Below, one piece after another: positions 1 to 7,117 of a DNA stretch of 26,912 nt. Source of the stretch: Chloroflexota bacterium (GTDB lineage Bacteria > Chloroflexota > Anaerolineae > B4-G1); the NCBI GenBank assembly GCA_024232355.1, contig JAAEPW010000961.1, positions 1 to 26,912 on the forward strand, given 5' to 3'. Position 1 is the stretch's first letter, and every line of letters starts with the position of its first letter. The translations under genes were made by a program, and so were the position numbers. The notes beneath the pieces were generated by a model. That model was not told the origin of the DNA, searched no databases, and saw only the letters and a program-made list of their open reading frames with translations.

Positions 1-46
1 CCGACCGGTTATGAGCCGGTTGCTCTAACCGCTGAGCTATGGGCCC
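1..46 (-). tRNA. tRNA with CAT anticodon (elongator Met or Ile2), 3' part outside window
   Basis: On the minus strand the gene starts GGGCCCATAGCTCAG and shows a normal D arm, then an anticodon arm with stem ACCGG/CCGGT and loop CTCATAA, giving anticodon CAT. The T arm and acceptor 3' strand lie beyond the window edge. It is not the initiator: position 1 is G rather than C, and the stem lacks the three consecutive G-C pairs of tRNA-fMet. Elongator tRNA-Met and the tRNA-Ile whose C34 is modified by TilS cannot be separated from this half. It is the last visible member of a Pro-Gly-CAT tRNA cluster. Confidence 0.85.
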
Positions 47-56
47 TAGATAAAAG

Positions 57-127
57 AGCGGGTGGTGGGAATCGAACCCACAACAACAGCTTGGAAGGCT
101 GGGGCAATACCATTTTGCAACACCCGC
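57..127 (-). tRNA. tRNA-Gly (TCC)
   Basis: A complete cloverleaf reads on the minus strand. Acceptor strands GCGGGTG and CACCCGC pair, with discriminator T. The T arm is GTGGG-TTCGATT-CCCAC. The anticodon loop is CTTCCAA, giving anticodon TCC. The sequence closely resembles bacterial tRNA-Gly(UCC). CCA is not encoded. It sits 5 bp from tRNA-Pro and 10 bp from the CAT tRNA, so the three are almost certainly one transcript. Confidence 0.95.
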
Positions 128-132
128 ATAAG

Positions 133-205
133 TCGGGATGGCCGGACTTGAACCGGCGACCTCTGCGTCCCAAACGCAGCGCGCTTCCATCTGCGCTACA
201 CCCCG
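133..205 (-). tRNA. tRNA-Pro (TGG)
   Basis: A complete 73-nt cloverleaf reads on the minus strand. Acceptor CGGGGTG pairs with CATCCCG with one G-U, and the discriminator is A. The anticodon stem is CTGCG/CGCAG and the loop TTTGGGA, giving anticodon TGG. The T arm is GCCGG-TTCAAGT-CCGGC. CCA is not encoded. It is the promoter-proximal gene of the tRNA cluster. Confidence 0.95.
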
Positions 206-219
206 TTTTTCTAAAGCCA

Positions 220-248
220 AGTATACCGCCTTTGGCTCTTTCCGTCAA
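220..248 (-). promoter_or_regulatory. sigma70-type promoter of the tRNA cluster
   Basis: The minus strand reads TTGACG (-35, 243-248), a 17-nt spacer, then TATACT (-10, 220-225). The expected start site is about 7 nt downstream, a few bases before the tRNA-Pro 5' end at 205. Spacing and both hexamers are near consensus, as expected for a stable-RNA promoter. Confidence 0.8.
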
Positions 249-288
249 GGTTCCGTTTTCGGCCTACTTTTTGGCCGGTTGTGTTGGG

Positions 289-2175
289 CTATGGAGCCCA
301 CGAGATTCGTTGTGATGTCCAGTTGGGTAGACTGGGACCAAGTGTCAGGATCTTGTGCGGATTTTGTCCGTTTGGATCCATCAAATAGAGCCCCCAAGTC
401 CCATCCCGGTTAGAAGCAAAGGCAATGCCAGAGCCATTGGGTGCCCAGGCAGGGAGGCCATCGGAAGCTGGGTCGTTGGTGAGCGCCACGACACCACCCG
501 TAAGACTGAGCAGGAAAATATCCCAATTGCCACTGACATCAGACATGTAAACTAGCATCTCGCCGTTGGGTGACCAGTTGAGGCCAATGTCGTTGGCGCT
601 GGCAGTGAGACGGGTGGGGGGTTGGTCGTCGTCAGGATTGTCGGCAAAGATGCCACACGTTCCGCCAGCGTCGCAGCCGGTCCAGGCCAGTAGGCCGGTG
701 GGGCCCCACACGGGTCCCCAGCCTGACGCATGTATGGCTGGTTCGACCGAGCCGTCCATTGGGGCGGTATAGATCTGCCATACACCGGCGGCATCTTGCG
801 CCGCATAAGCCAAACGGCTACCATTGGGCGCAAAGGTGGGCCAGGCGATCCCGCCACCCGCAATCAGTTGTCGGGCTGTTGTTTCTCCTGGTGCCAGCAG
901 CGAAATGCCAGGTGTGAGCCGGTTGCGATATCCCAGCGCGCCGCTGCCCCAGACCCAGAACGGTTGATCGGCTCCATTGGCTACCTTGGTCAAATATCCA
1001 TCGGCAAGAAGAGTGCTTACGTCATATAGACCGGTTTGTGTGTTGTAAGATGGATATGCTAAGCGACCGGTGGTGAAACCTGGCGGCAACGCGGTCAGTG
1101 TGACGGGTTTTGTGCCGGTGATAGGAGCGATGGGGGTTGGTGTGGCGACTAGGCAGATTTGATTCGCCTCGGCCTGCCTTTGCTCTACATCGGGGTCATT
1201 CACCAATTGTTGTGCCTGCGCATATAGAACTTCTGCCGGACACATTTCCCCTTGTTCGTACCATGCATTGGCATAGGCCAAGTGAGCGCGGTATAGCCGC
1301 GAAAAAACGTCCTTGTACGTAGGGGCAATGGTATAGAGTTGTTCATAGTGTTCGATGCAGCGATCCCAATCCACTCCCCAAAAACCCAATGCGGTCAGAT
1401 ACTGGAGTGCCAGGCTGCGTTCGTTCAACGTTTCCTCGTCCAGTGGGCGCAGAGCTACTGCTTGATCGAGATAAAAGACCCCTTCCTCAAAACGATCCTC
1501 CTCCAGAAATGCTACGCCTGCGTTGTAGAGACTGGTGAAAAGCATTTCTTCGACAGTCTCGGCCGCATAGCTTGCATTCAAGATGCGCAGTTGAGTGAGT
1601 ACGGCGATCGCGTTCTCCCAATCCTCAGCTTCATAGTGGGCGACCGCTCTCTGGTACAGGTCGTCCACGACAATTTCGTAAACCTCTGAGGTGGGGGGGG
1701 GGATGGGGATGGGTACGTTCATACGTGTTTGAGCTTCGACTATGCCCTGCGAGGCGGTAGGGTGATTGGGATTGAGTTCGAGCACGTACTTGAATTCAGC
1801 GATGGCGAGTACATACTCGCCGTCGTTGAGACGTTCCAACCCTTTTCCATAATGTTCGTCGGCCAGTTCCAGGCGATGTTGTGCCTTGTCACGTTCTGCC
1901 CGGTTCAAACCGACGTAGAATGCTCCTCCTATACTCAATGCCAAAAGGAACACAAAACCTATTGTCCAAAAAAGAATTGGTCGGAGACGCTGCCATTGGA
2001 GGGTTGGTCGGAGACGTTGTCGTTGATCGGGTTTTTCCACATCTACAATAGTAGGTGTCACAACAGGTGCCTGCCGTCGGGCGCGCATCGGCTGCGTTTC
2101 CTCTATCATCGTGCCGCACGTTGGACAGAGGAGCAAGTTATCGGGAATTTTGTTTCTGCATTGAGGGCAGTGCAT
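289..2175 (-). CDS. Zinc-ribbon, single-TM, TPR and PD40 (TolB-like) propeller protein
   Basis: This 628-aa protein has four visible parts. A zinc ribbon has Cys3, Cys6, Cys17 and Cys20. A basic linker is followed by one hydrophobic membrane segment at about 66-90. TPR-like helices run from about 100 to 340. A C-terminal beta-propeller of PD40/WD40-like repeats runs from about 370 to the end, with repeated motifs such as LAYAAQD, VYMSDVSGNWDIF and IAFASNRDGTWGLY. The ribbon should be cytoplasmic and the TPR/propeller part extracellular, where it could bind protein or polysaccharide. The ATG at 2173-2175 follows a GAGG-containing ribosome site and a good promoter, so the start looks firm. It is transcribed alone, downstream of the exopolysaccharide operon. 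Oddity: a 27-bp imperfect tandem repeat (1977-2030) duplicates nine residues before the membrane segment. Domain architecture is clear; the biological role is unknown. Confidence 0.85.
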   Translation of the reverse strand: MHCPQCRNKIPDNLLLCPTCGTMIEETQPMRARRQAPVVTPTIVDVEKPDQRQRLRPTLQWQRLRPILFWTIGFVFLLALSIGGAFYVGLNRAERDKAQHRLELADEHYGKGLERLNDGEYVLAIAEFKYVLELNPNHPTASQGIVEAQTRMNVPIPIPPPTSEVYEIVVDDLYQRAVAHYEAEDWENAIAVLTQLRILNASYAAETVEEMLFTSLYNAGVAFLEEDRFEEGVFYLDQAVALRPLDEETLNERSLALQYLTALGFWGVDWDRCIEHYEQLYTIAPTYKDVFSRLYRAHLAYANAWYEQGEMCPAEVLYAQAQQLVNDPDVEQRQAEANQICLVATPTPIAPITGTKPVTLTALPPGFTTGRLAYPSYNTQTGLYDVSTLLADGYLTKVANGADQPFWVWGSGALGYRNRLTPGISLLAPGETTARQLIAGGGIAWPTFAPNGSRLAYAAQDAAGVWQIYTAPMDGSVEPAIHASGWGPVWGPTGLLAWTGCDAGGTCGIFADNPDDDQPPTRLTASANDIGLNWSPNGEMLVYMSDVSGNWDIFLLSLTGGVVALTNDPASDGLPAWAPNGSGIAFASNRDGTWGLYLMDPNGQNPHKILTLGPSLPNWTSQRISWAP

Positions 2176-2211
2176 TCCGCCTCTTTTGAGATAGTCTAAG
2201 TAATGGAGGTG

Positions 2212-2240
2212 ATTATAGCCGTTTTGGTCTGACTTGTCCA
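2212..2240 (-). promoter_or_regulatory. sigma70-type promoter of the zinc-ribbon/TPR/PD40 gene
   Basis: The minus strand reads TGGACA (-35, 2235-2240), a 17-nt spacer, then a perfect TATAAT (-10, 2212-2217). The expected start is about 2205, giving a leader of about 30 nt before the ATG. This indicates that the downstream gene is a transcription unit separate from rfbA. Confidence 0.75.
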
Positions 2241-2294
2241 GTTTGGGAGTTATAGGCTATGTATGTGGGCTTGAACCATCCTTATGGGCACAAA

Positions 2295-2353
2295 AGTAGC
2301 CGCGATTTCCAATCGCGCAGGTGCAACTTGTTGCGATGGAATTCGCGACTACT
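2295..2353. repeat. Imperfect palindromic repeat (REP-like)
   Basis: The arms AGTAGCCGCGATTTCCAATCG and the complement of its right-hand counterpart (ending CGCGACTACT at 2353) match at most positions, leaving a short central loop around GCAGGTGCAACTTG. The element sits in the intergenic space between rfbA and the PD40 gene. Its shape is that of a dispersed REP/MITE-type repeat, but no second copy is visible in this window. Confidence 0.55.
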
Positions 2354-2387
2354 GGTCCAGTCTCCGAAAACGGTTAGATGCTGACTA

Positions 2388-2422
2388 GTGGTCAGATTGG
2401 ACTAGAGAACCGATCTGACCAC
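2388..2422 (-). terminator. Strong hairpin just after rfbA, possible terminator
   Basis: GTGGTCAGAT (2388-2397) and ATCTGACCAC (2413-2422) form a perfect 10-bp stem, extended inward by TGG/CCG with one mismatch, around a short loop. It starts 6 bp beyond the rfbA stop codon, which fits the end of the exopolysaccharide transcript. No T tract follows on the minus strand, so it is not a canonical intrinsic terminator. It may instead be a 3' stabiliser or part of a palindromic repeat. Confidence 0.45.
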
Positions 2423-2428
2423 CGATCA

Positions 2429-3496
2429 CTACAATATGCCCACCTGACTGTGATCGCCCAAGGTCAATTTGTACGCTTTGGGCTTGATGGGCGAGCGAAT
2501 CAGGCTGACGTGTCGCCCGATGAGGCTGTCCTGGATGCGGGCCGGGATGCCGCGGATTTCGCTGTTCTCCAAGACGATGGCCCGTTCGATTTCGCTGTCT
2601 TCCACGACGACGTCGTGGTGGATAGAAGTGAATGGGCCAACGTAAGAGTTGATGATACGGGCACGCTCGCCGATAATGCTCGGTCCGCGCACGACGCTGT
2701 TGATAATTTCTGCCCCTTTTTCTATCGTTACTCGGCTGTCTACTTCCGAGTCGCGGTCGACGTACCCCTCGATAGTAGGGGTTAGTTCCTCGAGCACCAA
2801 GCCGTTGGCCTCTAGCATCGCGCTGGGCGCGCCGGTATCGATCCACCAACCTCGATGGACGTATGGGTAGACCTGGTAATCGTTCTCGACCAGCCATTGG
2901 ATGGCGTCGGTGATCTCTAGCTCACCTCTCCAGGAGGGCGTGATGTTCTCTACCGCTGTGTGGATGTTGTGGTCGAACATGTAGATGCCGACCAGTGCCA
3001 GATCGGATTTGGGTTCCTTGGGCTTTTCTAACAAACGGGAGATTTGCCCATCACCGTTGAGCTCGGCTACGCCGTATAGCTCTGGTTGAGCGACTCGCGT
3101 GAGGACGATCTGGCTGTTCCATTTGCTGACACCAAACTGTTCGATCAATCCCGAGATACCACCCTGGATGACGTTGTCGCCCAAGAACATCACGAAACGC
3201 TCGTCGCCCAAAAAGTCCTGGCTCACCTTGACGGCGTGGGCCAGCCCCAGGGGCTGATCTTGATGGATGTAGGTGATCTTGACGCCCCAGCGCCCCCCTC
3301 GGCCAACGGCTGTCTTGATTTCGTCCGCAGTGTCGCCCACGACGATGCCAATGTCGATGATGCCAGCGTCGCGGATGGCCTCGATGACGCGAAAGAGAAC
3401 GGGTTTGTTGGCTACAGGGATCAGTTGCTTGGCACTCGTATAAGTCAATGGGTAGAGACGAGTACCCTTTCCGCCACTTAGAATCAGACCTTTCAT
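2429..3496 (-). CDS. rfbA: Glucose-1-phosphate thymidylyltransferase, long form
   Basis: The 355-aa product makes dTDP-glucose from glucose-1-phosphate and dTTP, the entry step for dTDP-rhamnose and other dTDP-sugars. The nucleotidyltransferase signature LSGGKGTRLYPLT lies at residues 6-18, followed by LIPVANKP, FLGDN and RLLEKPKEP. After about residue 240 come hexapeptide-like repeats of a left-handed beta helix. The length and this tail match the long RmlA/StrD-type subfamily (about 350 aa) rather than the short 290-aa RmlA. The ribosome site AGGAGG is formed by the last codons of the upstream kinase gene, three bases away, so translation is probably coupled. rfbB/C/D genes are not in the window. 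The subfamily call is firm; the final sugar is unknown. Confidence 0.93.
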   Translation of the reverse strand: MKGLILSGGKGTRLYPLTYTSAKQLIPVANKPVLFRVIEAIRDAGIIDIGIVVGDTADEIKTAVGRGGRWGVKITYIHQDQPLGLAHAVKVSQDFLGDERFVMFLGDNVIQGGISGLIEQFGVSKWNSQIVLTRVAQPELYGVAELNGDGQISRLLEKPKEPKSDLALVGIYMFDHNIHTAVENITPSWRGELEITDAIQWLVENDYQVYPYVHRGWWIDTGAPSAMLEANGLVLEELTPTIEGYVDRDSEVDSRVTIEKGAEIINSVVRGPSIIGERARIINSYVGPFTSIHHDVVVEDSEIERAIVLENSEIRGIPARIQDSLIGRHVSLIRSPIKPKAYKLTLGDHSQVGIL

Positions 3497-3499
3497 TTT

Positions 3500-4159
3500 T
3501 TAGTATCCTCCTAAAACTACGTCGCGTGGAGCATCGTTTAACACGGCTCCCACGATGCGAACGTGTACTCTTTCCAATAATTCTTTGGCTCGTTGCGCGT
3601 GCTCCCGCCGCGTCCGACCGGCGCAGACGACCAAGAGCACACCGTCTACCTTGGTGCCCAGCACAGTGGCATCGGTCACAGAGACGACGGGCGGCGCGTC
3701 GAAAAGGATGACATCGGCGCGGGCCTTGAGCGCGCTGATGACGTGCTCCATCTTGCGCGAGCCGAGGATGTCGGCTGGGTTGGGGGGGATCGGGCCGCTG
3801 GGGACCAGCCATAGGTTGTCCACTCCCACGTCTATCAATGGTGGATCGTCCAACGTTGTTTCCTCGATGACCATAGTGGTCAGCCCCCAGTTGTTGCGGA
3901 CATCAAAGATTTCGTGTAGGCTGGGGCGACGCAGATCGGCGTCCACCAGAATAGTGCGCCGCTCCCCTTGCGCCATCGTGATGGCCAGGTTGGCAAGCAC
4001 TGTGGATTTGTTCTCGTCCGGCGCGGCAGAGGTGACGATCAATGTCTCGATAGGCTTGTCGAGCGCGGTAAAGGTCAGGTTGGTACGCAGTGTGCGATAA
4101 GCCTCGGCAGCCGGGTTACGGGGATCGGTCAGTGTGATTAGGTTCGGTTGTTTAGCCAT
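3500..4159 (-). CDS. CpsD/CapB-family tyrosine kinase-like ATPase (BY-kinase) with degenerate P-loop
   Basis: The 219-aa cytoplasmic protein belongs to the BY-kinase/MinD-like P-loop family that pairs with Wzz-type membrane proteins to control polysaccharide polymerisation and export. The N-terminal NPAAEAYRTLRTNL is the family's helix. Walker A' (LVDADLRRP, 71-79), the SGPIPPNPADILGS block (121-134) and Walker B (VILFDAPP, 150-157) are intact. Walker A reads APDENKST (46-53), where the usual glycines are Asp48 and Asn50; Lys51, Ser52 and Thr53 remain. The C-terminal tyrosine cluster is missing: only Tyr21 and the last residue Tyr219 are present. The gene is 18 bp downstream of a wzz-like gene and 3 bp before rfbA. 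It may be a weak kinase or mainly an ATP-binding regulator; activity is unproven. Confidence 0.88.
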   Translation of the reverse strand: MAKQPNLITLTDPRNPAAEAYRTLRTNLTFTALDKPIETLIVTSAAPDENKSTVLANLAITMAQGERRTILVDADLRRPSLHEIFDVRNNWGLTTMVIEETTLDDPPLIDVGVDNLWLVPSGPIPPNPADILGSRKMEHVISALKARADVILFDAPPVVSVTDATVLGTKVDGVLLVVCAGRTRREHAQRAKELLERVHVRIVGAVLNDAPRDVVLGGY

Positions 4160-4177
4160 TGTTTGCCCCTTAGTTAA

Positions 4178-4831
4178 CTAGTCAGTGGAAGGGATCGCGC
4201 CCACTACCGTCAGGTTCAATTGACGTTCCAGGTCTTGGGGCGTGCGAATGATGCCTGCCTCAAGCCATTCCAGGAAGAAAATGATCACGCCAGCGATCAC
4301 CAGTCCAAAAATGCCGCCTGCTGCTGTGACGACCTTGGTCTTGGGCCACGTTTGGGCATAGCGCGGCTGGTCGCGCAGGGAAGCATAGACGCGATCCTCT
4401 TTACGTTGGAGTTGGTTTTGCTGGTCGCGCCACTGGATGAGAAGCTCACCCCAGGTGCGGGCGATGTCGTTGGCCAGGTCGCCGTCGTAGGATTCGATCT
4501 CGAGCTTGATCACCATCCGATCGTCCTCGGCGGCAAAGCGAGCCTTGCCGCGCAGTTCTTGGGCCAGCATCGGCAATTGCAGTTCGTCGATTACCTTTTG
4601 TGCCCACTGGTCCGAATCTGCCACGGTCATATAAGTGCGTAGGAGCATTTTGGCTGCCTGAGTCAGACCCCAATCCGTCCTTGCCGGCTCAATGATGATC
4701 TCGGCGGTGGATGTGTACTCGGGATATTGAATTTTGCTAAAGACCAGGGCGCTGCCAGCAGTTAGTGCGACGGCGACGATGATAATCCACCAGCGTTTTT
4801 GTAAAATACGAACATAAGCAACAAGTTCCAT
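4178..4831 (-). CDS. Wzz/CapA-like polysaccharide chain-length protein (second of pair)
   Basis: The 217-aa protein has the Wzz topology: a short N-terminal cytoplasmic stretch (MELVAYVRILQKRWW), TM1 at about 13-32, an external alpha/beta region, TM2 at about 166-190, and a cytoplasmic tail ending LNLTVVGAIPSTD. It is short for the family because it lacks the long coiled-coil. The tail resembles the segment that in CapA/Wzc touches the kinase, and the BY-kinase-like gene follows 18 bp downstream, so it is the likely membrane activator. The proline-rich motif before TM2 is weak (QPRYAQTWPK). The ATG is preceded by AGAGGAG. It has its own promoter although it sits inside the operon. Confidence 0.85.
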   Translation of the reverse strand: MELVAYVRILQKRWWIIIVAVALTAGSALVFSKIQYPEYTSTAEIIIEPARTDWGLTQAAKMLLRTYMTVADSDQWAQKVIDELQLPMLAQELRGKARFAAEDDRMVIKLEIESYDGDLANDIARTWGELLIQWRDQQNQLQRKEDRVYASLRDQPRYAQTWPKTKVVTAAGGIFGLVIAGVIIFFLEWLEAGIIRTPQDLERQLNLTVVGAIPSTD

Positions 4832-4862
4832 AGTTTAATGTCTCCTCTAAAAACCGGGCGGT

Positions 4863-4891
4863 ATTGTACCATGACCGGAAGCAATTAACAA
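4863..4891 (-). promoter_or_regulatory. Internal promoter before the second wzz-like gene
   Basis: The minus strand reads TTGTTA (4886-4891), a 17-nt spacer and TACAAT (4863-4868). It lies in the only sizeable gap (99 bp) within the operon and would start a transcript about 25 nt before the ATG. It could give extra wzz-kinase-rfbA mRNA independent of the upstream genes. Confidence 0.6.
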
Positions 4892-4930
4892 TGAGTCGAT
4901 GAACCACCTGCACTCGTAGTTCGACGTTGT

Positions 4931-5605
4931 TCATTTCCTTGGTATTTCAGCCAATACACGGATATTCAAGTTCTCCAGTTCTGTGGCTTTATGGATAGTG
5001 GGGTCTAAATAGTGCCACAAAAGTGCCAGTGCGATTCCGACGACCAACGCCAGGCCGATTTTGATCGCTGGTCCCATCAACTGGGTGCGCAGCCCTGGTG
5101 AAAGTAATGCAGGGGTGGGGGGGTCTAGCAAGCGGACGCCAGGCTCGATGCCTGCCAGTTGGGGAAAGTAGGCCGCGCCGTTCTCGGTCAGTTCGGCAGT
5201 GATGGCATTGGCTACGACGACGATCTGTTCGGCGTCGGGCCAGGTGAGATAGAGGACGAGGATTGACTGGGCGTTGTCGGTGACGATAGCGGGTTGGATG
5301 GCAGCCGGTGGAATTTCGTGGCCTGTTTCGGCCAGGCGTGATGAGATGGCCTGGGCAAAGGTTCCGGTCACGGCGATGTCGGCCAGGCCATTGGCGACGT
5401 ACTCGGAGGTGAGCCACGGATAATAGCGGTCATAGTCCTCGCTCAGCCCGGCCGGATTCGTGCCCGCTGCGTAACGCACAACTACTTGATAAACAGGCCC
5501 GGGTGGGGCGTAGGTGACAGCGGCGTACACGGTTACAACGAGAACCGGCACGACGATGAGCCACCAGCGGCGGATGAGTATTTTCCAATAGGTTAATAGT
5601 TCCAT
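4931..5605 (-). CDS. Wzz/CapA-like polysaccharide chain-length protein (first of pair)
   Basis: The 224-aa protein starts MELLTYWKILIRRWWLIVV, like the next gene, with TM1 at about 13-32. An external domain follows. A proline-rich stretch (LLDPPTPALLSPG) precedes TM2 at about 178-199, and the cytoplasmic tail ends LNIRVLAEIPRK. This is the typical Wzz signature with a short ectodomain. Its start overlaps the upstream GT4 stop codon by one base (TAATG), implying translational coupling. The two Wzz-like proteins share beginnings and tails but differ strongly between, so they are probably ancient paralogues that may form a mixed ring. Confidence 0.82.
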   Translation of the reverse strand: MELLTYWKILIRRWWLIVVPVLVVTVYAAVTYAPPGPVYQVVVRYAAGTNPAGLSEDYDRYYPWLTSEYVANGLADIAVTGTFAQAISSRLAETGHEIPPAAIQPAIVTDNAQSILVLYLTWPDAEQIVVVANAITAELTENGAAYFPQLAGIEPGVRLLDPPTPALLSPGLRTQLMGPAIKIGLALVVGIALALLWHYLDPTIHKATELENLNIRVLAEIPRK

Positions 5606-6687
5606 TATGCTTTTACTTTTGCCTCCACAAATTTCATCAATTGCTGCTCGAACGCACTGGTGTCAAAGCGGGCCGCGTTCTGGATGCAGGCTTGGGGGTC
5701 TAGAACGTCGGAATCAAAGGCCCGAACGGCAGCGGCCAGTGCATCGGGGGAGGGGGCATTGAAAAAGGTGCCGGTCTCTCCCTCGACCACCGTGTCGAGC
5801 GCGCCGCCGTCACCATAGGCGATGACGGGCCGGCCGGATGCCTGAGCCTGGACTGGTGTGATGCAAAAGTCCTCGGTTCCTGGCAGGATGTAGGCCCGGC
5901 AGCGAGCGAGCAGGTCGGGCAGGTCTTTGTCGGGCACGCGGCCCAAAAAGGTGATGGTGGGGCCTGCCAGGGTTTGTAGCGCTTCCCGATCTCGCCCTGC
6001 TCCGGCAATGACCAGGGGCAGCCTTAGTTGGTTGAAAGCGCGCACGGCCAGATCGATCCGTTTGTACGGAATCAGGCGCGAGACGATCAGATAATAGTCG
6101 TCGTGGGTGGCGGTGGGCTGGAATCGAGCCGTGTCTACGGGTGGGTAGATGATGGTTGACTCGCGATCGTAATGACGGCGAATGCGGTCTTGGATTTCGT
6201 GCGAGATGGCGACAAAGTGATCTACCTGTTGCGCGGCATCATAGTCCCAACGGCGAAGGCGGGCGATCAAAGGTTGCATCGCTGTCCTGATAGCTGGCGG
6301 AATTGCTTCTCGGGCGGCGTAGGCGTCAAAATCCCACACGTAACGGGTGGGGGCTAGGCAGTAGCAGATGTGGACTGCGTTGCCGGTCCGCACGCTGTGG
6401 CAAAAGCCAGACTTGTTGCCGAGTACCACGTCATAGTTAGAGAGATCGGTTTGAGCAAAGGCTAGGGGATAGAGGGGTAGGTAGGGCTGGTGGTGGCGGT
6501 AGATGCCCGGCAGGCGATCCATCCAGGATGTGCGGATGTCCCAATCGCGGTAGGCTGGCGGCATTCCCTCCGCCCAGTACATCGAGGTGTAGACCGGGGC
6601 GCGCGGGAACATTCCGACGAGCGTTTCCAGGACGTCTTCCGCGCCGCCGATTTGGTTGAGCCAGTCGTGGACGAGGGCTAGATGCAC
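5605..6687 (-). CDS. GT4-family glycosyltransferase (WbaZ-like)
   Basis: The 360-aa GT-B enzyme of the GT4 family would add a sugar to a growing lipid-linked polysaccharide. The N-terminal VHDWLNQIGGAEDVLETL is the acceptor-domain glycine motif, and VSRLIPYKRIDLAVRAF opens the C-terminal nucleotide-sugar domain. The usual EX7E motif near PGTEDFCITPVQAQASG reads Glu272...Gln280, so its second glutamate is a glutamine. The start is GTG, with GAGGAG 13 nt upstream encoded in the last codons of the preceding gene. The mannosyl/rhamnosyl-transferase group is likely, but donor and acceptor cannot be assigned. Confidence 0.88.
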   Translation of the reverse strand: MHLALVHDWLNQIGGAEDVLETLVGMFPRAPVYTSMYWAEGMPPAYRDWDIRTSWMDRLPGIYRHHQPYLPLYPLAFAQTDLSNYDVVLGNKSGFCHSVRTGNAVHICYCLAPTRYVWDFDAYAAREAIPPAIRTAMQPLIARLRRWDYDAAQQVDHFVAISHEIQDRIRRHYDRESTIIYPPVDTARFQPTATHDDYYLIVSRLIPYKRIDLAVRAFNQLRLPLVIAGAGRDREALQTLAGPTITFLGRVPDKDLPDLLARCRAYILPGTEDFCITPVQAQASGRPVIAYGDGGALDTVVEGETGTFFNAPSPDALAAAVRAFDSDVLDPQACIQNAARFDTSAFEQQLMKFVEAKVKA

Positions 6688-6697
6688 GTTTGCTTTT

Positions 6698-7117
6698 TTA
6701 CTCCTCGCCTATATAGTAGGCCGATGTCAGTGTGGCTGCTGTTTGTGAGAGTATGTCTATTGCTGTGTCAATCTCTGTTCTCACAGGAAGGCTGATGGCT
6801 AACGTATACGTTTTTCCAATTGAATGCGCGATGAAAATTCCATCGTCGCCAGCTATGACCGAGTAGGTCAACTGGCCATGTCGCAATTCTTGTGAGATGC
6901 GTTCTCCCAGCGAGAGCGCGGCCACCGCCATCGTGGACGCGCGGTCAGGCTCTATTTTTCCAAAGGGGCCGTACATCTCTTGGATGAGGCCGTTTGCAGA
7001 TACAATGGCGGCCCAGTTTAGATCCGGTAACGCGTGGCCCATGTTGCGCAGGGCCCGCTCTAGCGCAAAAGCTGGGGCCTGCTCACGTTGCTTGCGCCCA
7101 AAAAGTTTGTTCAGCAT
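6698..7117 (-). CDS. Roadblock/LC7-domain protein
   Basis: This 139-aa protein has no membrane segment. After a basic N-terminus (MLNKLFGRKQ) it shows the Roadblock/LC7 pattern: WAAIVSANGLIQEM, DRASTMAVAALSLGERI, TYSVIAGDDGIFIAHSIG and YTLAISLPV. Family members (MglB-like) form dimers that regulate Ras-like GTPases or act as small scaffold proteins. No MglA-type GTPase gene is in this window. Its ATG overlaps the end of rnhB (ATGCTGA), so the two are translationally coupled, and it ends 10 bp before the GT4 gene. The family call rests on sequence pattern only. Confidence 0.7.
   Translation of the reverse strand: MLNKLFGRKQREQAPAFALERALRNMGHALPDLNWAAIVSANGLIQEMYGPFGKIEPDRASTMAVAALSLGERISQELRHGQLTYSVIAGDDGIFIAHSIGKTYTLAISLPVRTEIDTAIDILSQTAATLTSAYYIGEE

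Noticed and set aside
2385..3812. Long open frames at 2385-2897 and 3051-3812 on the same strand in other frames
   Set aside because: They overlap rfbA and the BY-kinase gene, which have clear family motifs. Their products are Arg/Pro-rich with no recognisable domain.
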